From Pseudomonadota bacterium (GTDB taxonomy: Bacteria; Pseudomonadota; Alphaproteobacteria; UBA9655): 5,226 bases of DNA. The translations under genes and the position numbers were made by a program. The notes beneath the pieces were generated by a model that was not told the DNA's origin, made no database searches, and worked only from the letters and a program-made list of their open reading frames with translations. The stretch is from positions 1 through 5,226 of the forward strand of contig JAKBAL010000198.1 in NCBI GenBank assembly GCA_021809225.1, written 5' to 3'. This document shows, in pieces, positions 1 through 3,452 of this stretch (positions are counted from its first letter, which is position 1; each line of letters begins with the position of its first letter).

Positions 1-438
1 TTCAAACTTGATCCATTTATCATGACGATGCTTGGGAGTTTAAACAGTGAATGTTCACGCATTGAAGAAAGAATTAAAATCCTGAATTTTCTGTATGGAA
101 GAGGATATGATTTTAAAAGAAAAGTATCTCAAGCTTCTCTTGAAAATTACTACCCGAATTTTAACCCAAAGCTTGTGCAAGCTTTAAAATCAATTCTTGC
201 AAAGCCTACGATTCATACAAAAAAGACAGCATCGAAGGTTTTCTCAAAGTCTAGGAGAGTCTCTACTACTAAAGTCAGGCCTAGATTTAGGAGGGCCTCT
301 ACTGTTAAAGCCAGACCTAAACTTAGGAGAGCCTCTGCTGTTAAAGCCAGACCTAGGTTTAGGAAAGCCCCTGCTGTTAAAGTCAGATCTAAGCACAGGA
401 AAGCCTCTCTAAGTTCGCCAAAAATTAGGCGTAAATAG
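1..438 (+). CDS. Hypothetical protein with basic 12-residue repeat tail (5' end outside window)
   Basis: I do not recognise this protein. The frame is open from base 1. ATG codons at 22 and 28 have no Shine-Dalgarno sequence in front of them, so the true start is probably upstream of the window and this is the 3' part of a longer gene. The first ~65 visible residues look like an ordinary helical domain; the stretch FLYGRGYDF within it recalls the RG(F/Y) helix of RecX-type repeats, but this is too weak to name it. From about residue 78 (counting from the ATG at 22) the protein becomes four 12-residue repeats of the form RRAStVKARPkl, rich in Arg, Lys and Ala and without acidic residues, which suggests nucleic-acid or other polyanion binding. 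The last nine codons and the stop lie in a 59-bp duplicate of the trkH 3' end, read antisense, so the natural C-terminus may have been replaced. The gene converges on trkH, with vapBC between them. Confidence 0.6.
   Translation, partial: FKLDPFIMTMLGSLNSECSRIEERIKILNFLYGRGYDFKRKVSQASLENYYPNFNPKLVQALKSILAKPTIHTKKTASKVFSKSRRVSTTKVRPRFRRASTVKARPKLRRASAVKARPRFRKAPAVKVRSKHRKASLSSPKIRRK
253..408 (+). repeat. 36-bp in-frame tandem repeat, about 4.3 copies
   Basis: Units start at 253, 289, 325 and 361, each beginning AGGA, with a 12-bp partial unit at 397-408. They encode the 12-residue repeats of the preceding hypothetical protein. The copies have diverged at several positions, so the array is not a very recent expansion. 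The partial unit stops exactly where the 59-bp duplicate of the trkH tail begins (409), which suggests that the array was cut by the event that created the duplicate. Confidence 0.85.
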
Positions 439-467
439 AATCAACAACGTTAAAAGCTCAAGGCGAC
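409..467. repeat. 59-bp direct repeat, left copy (detached trkH 3' end)
   Basis: This matches 1220-1278 at 58 of 59 positions, offset 811 bp, in direct orientation. Read on the minus strand it encodes the last 18 residues of TrkH (RLELLTLLILFTPNFWRT) and the stop codon, but the rest of trkH does not follow it at 468. It is therefore a duplicate of the gene end and not a gene. The single difference (G417 versus T1228) changes an Arg codon from CGA to AGA, which is silent in the TrkH frame. A short inverted repeat, CGCC at 416-419 and GGCG at 428-431, exists only in this copy. Confidence 0.92.
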
Positions 468-495
468 AATCCAGTGTTTTGTGTAATATTCCAAG

Positions 496-525
496 CTGGT
501 ATTTTTATGAGAAACCTGTTATATT
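496..525 (+). promoter_or_regulatory. Probable vapBC promoter (extended -10)
   Basis: An extended -10 element, TG at 517-518 and TATATT at 520-525, lies about 35 bases before the vapB ATG. The best -35 candidate is CTGGTA at 496-501 with an 18-bp spacer. It is weak, but extended -10 promoters tolerate this. The promoter lies inside the segment bracketed by the 59-bp repeats, so the operon carries its own expression signal. Confidence 0.5.
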
Positions 526-530
526 GGAAG

Positions 531-547
531 TAAGATCAGCTATCTTA
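531..547. promoter_or_regulatory. Candidate VapB operator: perfect inverted repeat
   Basis: TAAGAT (531-536), a 5-bp spacer CAGCT, then ATCTTA (542-547) form a perfect 6-bp inverted repeat. It sits just after the probable -10 box and before the vapB ribosome-binding site. VapB-family antitoxins with AbrB-fold domains bind palindromes in their own promoters, and VapBC complexes usually repress their operon, so this is the natural operator candidate. Binding itself is inferred. Confidence 0.45.
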
Positions 548-560
548 TTTGGAGCATGTT

Positions 561-824
561 ATGGAAGGTAAAACAGTCGTCTCTTCGAGAGGACAAGTCG
601 TCATTCCTAAATCTATACGCGAGGCTATAGGCCTTCATTCAGGGTCTGAACTTTTTCTTTTAGTGAGAAAGGATCATGTCCTCGAGCTTACGCCTATCCA
701 CCGTGATATTCGGGAATTCTTTGGCAAGGGCTCTGCACGCGTCAAAGGAAAAAAAATGTCTATAAAAGATATTGATACTGCAATCGCAGAAGCTATCTCT
801 GAGTCAAACATCACAGAGGACTAG
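561..824 (+). CDS. vapB: VapB-type antitoxin, AbrB/SpoVT fold
   Basis: Antitoxin of a type II toxin-antitoxin pair. It should neutralise the adjacent PIN-domain toxin and repress the operon by DNA binding. The 87-residue protein has an N-terminal swapped-hairpin AbrB domain (about residues 5-46) with the signature SSRGQVVIPKSIREAIGL and a following GSEL turn. A C-terminal segment (about 49-80) contains IREFFGKG and an amphipathic helix, as in antitoxins that wrap around and block VapC. The frame could begin at TTG 549, but I chose ATG 561 because GGAG at 551-554 sits six bases before it and the AbrB domain normally starts close to the N-terminus. vapC follows six bases after the stop, so the two are surely co-transcribed. 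Only the exact subfamily is open. Confidence 0.9.
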   Translation: MEGKTVVSSRGQVVIPKSIREAIGLHSGSELFLLVRKDHVLELTPIHRDIREFFGKGSARVKGKKMSIKDIDTAIAEAISESNITED

Positions 825-830
825 TTTTTC

Positions 831-1223
831 ATGATTTCTGTAGATACAAATATTTTAGTTCGTGCTTTCTTAGGGGATGATGAAATTCAATCTTCTAAAG
901 CGCAAAAATTTATTGAAATAGCTTCAAGCAAAAAAAAGCTTTTCATCTCTTCTTATGCGCTTCTTGAATTTGTGTGGGTATTGAAAGTAAAAAAATTTAC
1001 CCGTGAAGAAATCTATGACGCTATTATCAATTTAATTGACGCAGAAGGGATTACAATTGGACAAAGGGAAGTCGTCCTAGATGCAGCCGAAAAGTACATC
1101 AAAGGAAAAGCTGATTTTGGAGATTACATGATTATGTCAGAAGGAGAGAAAAGAGGAGCTCATGAGATTAAGACCTTCGATAAAGCTATTTTAGATCAGC
1201 ACGACCATGCCTCTACTCCCTAA
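831..1223 (+). CDS. vapC: VapC-type toxin, PIN-domain ribonuclease
   Basis: Toxin partner of VapB, 130 residues, a normal length for VapC. PIN domains are Mg-dependent endoribonucleases; characterised VapCs cut tRNA or the sarcin-ricin loop of 23S rRNA and halt translation. The four acidic positions are all present: Asp5 in VDTN, Glu46 in the LLEFVWVL helix, Asp95 (with Asp98) in ADFGD, and Asp117 in KTFDKA. The toxin is therefore probably active, but its RNA target cannot be read from the sequence. AGAGGA at 815-820, inside the end of vapB, is a good ribosome-binding site ten bases before the ATG, consistent with translational coupling. The stop TAA (1221-1223) overlaps the stop of the convergent trkH, and the last codons meet the edge of the 59-bp repeat. 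No terminator is visible after vapC. Confidence 0.93.
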   Translation: MISVDTNILVRAFLGDDEIQSSKAQKFIEIASSKKKLFISSYALLEFVWVLKVKKFTREEIYDAIINLIDAEGITIGQREVVLDAAEKYIKGKADFGDYMIMSEGEKRGAHEIKTFDKAILDQHDHASTP

Positions 1224-1278
1224 GTTCTCCAAAAATTAGGCGTAAATAGAATCAACAACGTTAAAAGCTCAAGGCGAC
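1220..1278. repeat. 59-bp direct repeat, right copy (functional trkH 3' end)
   Basis: This is the copy of the 59-bp repeat that is continuous with the trkH gene. It begins exactly at the trkH stop codon (1220-1222 on the plus strand) and covers the last 18 sense codons. The match to 409-467 ends at 1278, where the right copy continues into trkH and the left copy enters the vapBC promoter region. The match also stops at the trkH stop codon on its left side, so the duplicated block is exactly a gene end. Confidence 0.92.
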
Positions 1279-2671
1279 CCAGCAGCATCCCAAATATTGT
1301 AAGCCATTTAGCAATTTCAGGAAGATCTGCATAATTGTCAGAGGGACCGATTTGATTTCCTAAGCCCGGCCCCACATTTCCTAGGATAGTCGCACTTCCC
1401 GAAAGACTTGAGATAACATCAAGCCCACAAAGGGAATAGCTTAATGCCAAAGCGGCATAGCAAAAAATATAAAGGGCGAAAAAAGCCAAAACTGACATAA
1501 ACTCTGCTTCTTTCAGTCTTTGATTGTTATAAAGGGGAACAAATACGCCATGAGGACGTCGGAGTTGTAAAATCTGATGCTTTGCAGCTTTAAAAAGAAT
1601 TTGATAACGAAATATTTTAATTCCACCGGCTGTTGACCCTGTACATCCTCCAACGAACATTAAAAGAAAAAAGAAAATGAGGGAAAAGCTGCCCCATGTA
1701 TTAAAGTCAGCTGTTGTAAAGCCTGTCGTAGACGCAATGGATACCACGGCAAAAAGCCCGTGGCGTAAGGAAAGGAAAAGATCATATTGATCCGTCCACC
1801 ATAACCACAACGCCATAAATCCTGAGGCTACACCGATTAAAGAAAGAAAAACCCTCGCCTGAGAATCTCTCAGAAGAGGCATAAAATCTCCTTGTAAAAA
1901 GCGGGTAAAAAGAAGCAAGGTGATGCTTCCCATGATCATAAAGATGATGGCAATCATTTCAATCCACCCATTGTCAAAATAACCCAGAGAGAGATCTGAT
2001 GTTGCAAAACCCGCCGTTGAAACCGTTGACATCATAAGGCAAATGGCTTCAAAAGGAGTCATGCCTGCAACCCAATAAGCAACCCCACAAAGAGCTGACA
2101 TGAGAAGGTAGGTTGAAAAAATAGCAGAAGCAATTTGAGAAATACGAGGGAAGTATTTTTCAGAGCGATCGGAAAACTCACTTCTAAATAACTGCATCCC
2201 TCCAATTTTAAGGGCAGGTAAAATGGTCAACGCCATGACAACGATCCCAATCCCTCCTAGCCATTGCAGCAAGGCACGCCACAGTAAAATCCCAGGAGGG
2301 GCGTAATCAAGATCTTTAAATACGGTTGCGCCTGTCGTGGTTAATCCAGAAATGGCTTCAAAAAAAGCATCCGTGAAGGTGGGAGCTGCGCTTGAAAGAA
2401 TAAAGGGAAGGGACGCAAAAACTGAAATTGTAATCCAGCTTGAAGCCGTTAAAATAAAGGTTTCTCGCACTTCGAAGATGGGTTCTTCTTCAGGACGGAA
2501 ACCGAGTGTAAGTAAAATCCCCACAAATCCCGTAATTGCGGCCGACTCTCCAAAATACACCCAATCAGGATCTCCATGAAGAAGATCCATCACTGCCGGT
2601 ATAGACATAGCAACAGCCAAAATGCTTAAAAAAATGCCGAGGATAAAAACAACGAATCGACCTTGAATCAT
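1220..2671 (-). CDS. trkH: Trk system potassium uptake protein TrkH
   Basis: Inner-membrane K+-translocating subunit of the Trk system, which works with the cytoplasmic NAD/ATP-binding gate TrkA; no trkA is in the window. The 483-residue length matches the family. Four pore-loop repeats are visible, each with the conserved filter glycine: SGLTTTGAT (108-116), STVSTAGFA (215-223), STTGFTTADF (314-323) and LGNVGPGLG (430-438). The family blocks LQWLGGIGIVVMAL (135-148), GGCTGSTAGGIKIFR (341-355) and RRPHGVFVPLYN (371-382) are intact, as is the end GRLELLTLLILFTP (465-478). The protein is almost wholly transmembrane, beginning with a hydrophobic helix at about residues 6-28. The ATG at 2671 is the first in frame after an in-frame stop; AGAGG lies 13 bases upstream, a long spacing. 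Its 3' end is duplicated at 409-467 but the gene is complete. Confidence 0.96.
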   Translation of the reverse strand: MIQGRFVVFILGIFLSILAVAMSIPAVMDLLHGDPDWVYFGESAAITGFVGILLTLGFRPEEEPIFEVRETFILTASSWITISVFASLPFILSSAAPTFTDAFFEAISGLTTTGATVFKDLDYAPPGILLWRALLQWLGGIGIVVMALTILPALKIGGMQLFRSEFSDRSEKYFPRISQIASAIFSTYLLMSALCGVAYWVAGMTPFEAICLMMSTVSTAGFATSDLSLGYFDNGWIEMIAIIFMIMGSITLLLFTRFLQGDFMPLLRDSQARVFLSLIGVASGFMALWLWWTDQYDLFLSLRHGLFAVVSIASTTGFTTADFNTWGSFSLIFFFLLMFVGGCTGSTAGGIKIFRYQILFKAAKHQILQLRRPHGVFVPLYNNQRLKEAEFMSVLAFFALYIFCYAALALSYSLCGLDVISSLSGSATILGNVGPGLGNQIGPSDNYADLPEIAKWLTIFGMLLGRLELLTLLILFTPNFWRT

Positions 2672-2703
2672 GGGGCGATGATGACCTCTTTAAATTTGGG
2701 GTG

Positions 2704-2712
2704 AGTATATCA
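2704..2712 (-). promoter_or_regulatory. Probable trkH promoter (extended -10)
   Basis: On the minus strand the bases read TGATATACT, an extended -10 element (TGn plus TATACT). Its end is 32 bases before the trkH ATG, giving a leader of about 25 bases. No good -35 box is seen at the usual distance, which is common for extended -10 promoters. Confidence 0.45.
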
Positions 2713-2887
2713 TGAGTGAGAGAAGTAGGGGAAATATTTAAATAGACCTCAGTTCAGCGTAAAAAATTAAAAAAGAATTATGAATCAAAAGGTTGTCCTC
2801 TTCACGAAGGCGAAAACCCAGAACTGGTTGAAAAAAGGAAACATTTATGGTGAGGAATAATAAAAGTGGTGTAAATATAAAAAACAG

Positions 2888-2916
2888 TTGAAATTTAAAT
2901 AAAAAAGCACTATAAT
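2888..2916 (+). promoter_or_regulatory. Near-consensus sigma70-type promoter
   Basis: TTGAAA (2888-2893, five of six consensus bases), a 17-bp spacer and a perfect TATAAT (2911-2916). This is the best promoter in the window. Transcription should start near 2923 and run rightwards into a series of hairpins. The next protein gene is more than 500 bases downstream, so the promoter probably serves an RNA gene or a long leader. Confidence 0.7.
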
Positions 2917-2922
2917 AATATT

Positions 2923-3131
2923 AGATATATTTAGTAACCTAATTTCTCTAAACAGCATTCACCAATTTGGTGAGGACTGTTTTTAAAGGATATATTACAA
3001 GAAAATAAGGCTGTTGGTTTCTCTAAATACAACTACGTTGTTCACGATAAAGGCACCTTTTCACATAAATGGAAGAAATCGCTTCATTTCGGATAGGTGT
3101 CTGGGTTTTTGTACCCCCTTCCTTCAAAGGG
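2923..3131 (+). ncRNA. Candidate structured small RNA or leader RNA
   Basis: Downstream of the strong promoter, at least five stem-loops follow in order. (1) 2950-2982, with outer arms AAACAG/CTGTTT and inner arms CACC/GGTG. (2) ACAAC/GTTGT at 3029-3041. (3) A long hairpin in which AGGCACCT (3051-3058) pairs with AGGTGTCT (3095-3102), including two G-U type matches, enclosing AAATGGAAG (3067-3075) paired with CTTCATTT (3082-3089). (4) GGGT/ACCC at 3103-3116. (5) CCCTT/AAGGG at 3116-3131; (4) and (5) share base 3116. No tRNA, tmRNA, SRP or RNase P signature is seen. Both ends are estimates; the start is taken from the promoter. Confidence 0.35.
2950..2984 (+). terminator. Hairpin followed by T-run; possible terminator or attenuator
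   Basis: Outer arms AAACAG (2950-2955) and CTGTTT (2977-2982) flank an inner stem CACC (2960-2963) and GGTG (2969-2972), which extends outward by a T-A and a T-G pair. The 3' arm runs into T2980-T2984. It lies about 30 bases after the predicted start of the 2888-2916 promoter, so it could end a very short RNA or act as an attenuator. The internal mismatches make it a weak terminator. Confidence 0.35.
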
Positions 3132-3213
3132 ACGATGAAGATGGACAGTGAGTGCGTTAATTATTTAAAACTCAACTGAAGGGTATTGGTTTTTTATTGT
3201 GTTTTTTTATGAG

Positions 3214-3243
3214 TTGACATTCCTCAAAAAGTACACATATATA
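3214..3243 (+). promoter_or_regulatory. Candidate promoter of the repeat-protein gene
   Basis: A perfect -35 box TTGACA (3214-3219) is followed, after 18 bp, by TATATA (3238-3243). This would start transcription near 3250 and give the repeat-protein gene a leader of about 200 bases. An AT-rich stretch nearer the gene (TATTAT at 3405-3410) is an alternative -10 but lacks a convincing -35. Confidence 0.45.
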
Positions 3244-3439
3244 AAAGGGTTTTATTTGATAAATGGTAGCTATTTTAATAAAAATTTCTTTAATAAACTC
3301 AATCAGCGATAAGATAAAAAAAGAGCATACAGAGTGTAGTTTCGCTTTATTAAAGGCTCCCATAGAAAAATTTTAGTTTATTAAAATTTTAAAGGCAAAA
3401 TATTTATTATAGGAATTGTTTAAGTATTTATTTAGTGTT

Positions 3440-3445
3440 AAGGGA
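3440..3445 (+). promoter_or_regulatory. Ribosome-binding site that sets the start at 3453
   Basis: AAGGGA ends seven bases before the ATG at 3453, an ideal distance. Another ATG at 3449 is only three bases from it and reads just ATG TAT GTT TAA (3449-3460), so 3453 is the productive start. The four-codon frame overlaps the true start in another frame. Confidence 0.7.
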
Positions 3446-3452
3446 AAAATGT

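Larger units (their letters stand above)
468..1219. mobile_element. Candidate small integrated segment carrying vapBC, bounded by direct repeats
   Basis: The 752 bases between the two 59-bp copies hold only the vapBC promoter, vapB and almost all of vapC. Direct repeats this long, one of them being the functional 3' end of a host gene, resemble the left and right attachment sites left when an element integrates into a gene end and rebuilds it. No integrase, transposase or terminal inverted repeats are visible, so the mechanism is inferred. Homologous exchange with a relative carrying vapBC next to trkH, or a local duplication, could leave the same footprint. Confidence 0.4.
2672..3452. other. 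Gene-free interval with regulatory signals
   Basis: About 780 very AT-rich bases separate the divergent trkH and repeat-protein genes. I see no credible protein gene on either strand. The stretch contains the trkH promoter, two plus-strand promoter candidates (2888-2916 and 3214-3243) and a cluster of hairpins (2950-3131). The remaining parts, 2713-2887 and 3132-3213, show nothing I can name. The distance is unusually long for a simple intergenic spacer, so it may hold an RNA gene or the remains of a lost gene. Confidence 0.6.

Noticed and set aside
197..412. 71-residue plus-strand Leu-rich frame inside the basic repeat gene
   Set aside because: It is an alternative-frame reading of the 36-bp repeats, without a start signal of its own.
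409..467. Integron attC site (historically called 59-base element) next to a toxin-antitoxin cassette
   Set aside because: The length is a coincidence. There is no GTTRRRY core at the right place, no paired inverted core sites, and the sequence is explained by the trkH coding end. The operon also has its own promoter, unlike most cassettes.
409..1278. Insertion sequence with target-site duplication
   Set aside because: No transposase or terminal inverted repeats are present, and 59 bp is far longer than ordinary transposition duplications.
2337..2579. 80-residue plus-strand reading frame inside trkH
   Set aside because: It lies fully antisense to conserved TrkH sequence, including the first pore loop, and has no ribosome-binding site or recognisable motif.
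3069..3179. 36-codon plus-strand frame starting ATGGAAGAA
   Set aside because: It has no proper ribosome-binding site, its start lies inside a predicted hairpin arm, and the peptide resembles nothing I know. It could be a remnant of a lost gene, but I cannot support it as a gene.
3172..3363. 63-residue minus-strand reading frame in the gene-free interval, and another at 3428-3619
   Set aside because: The first is low-complexity and AT-driven with no recognisable domain; the second overlaps the signal-peptide end of the plus-strand gene in antisense.
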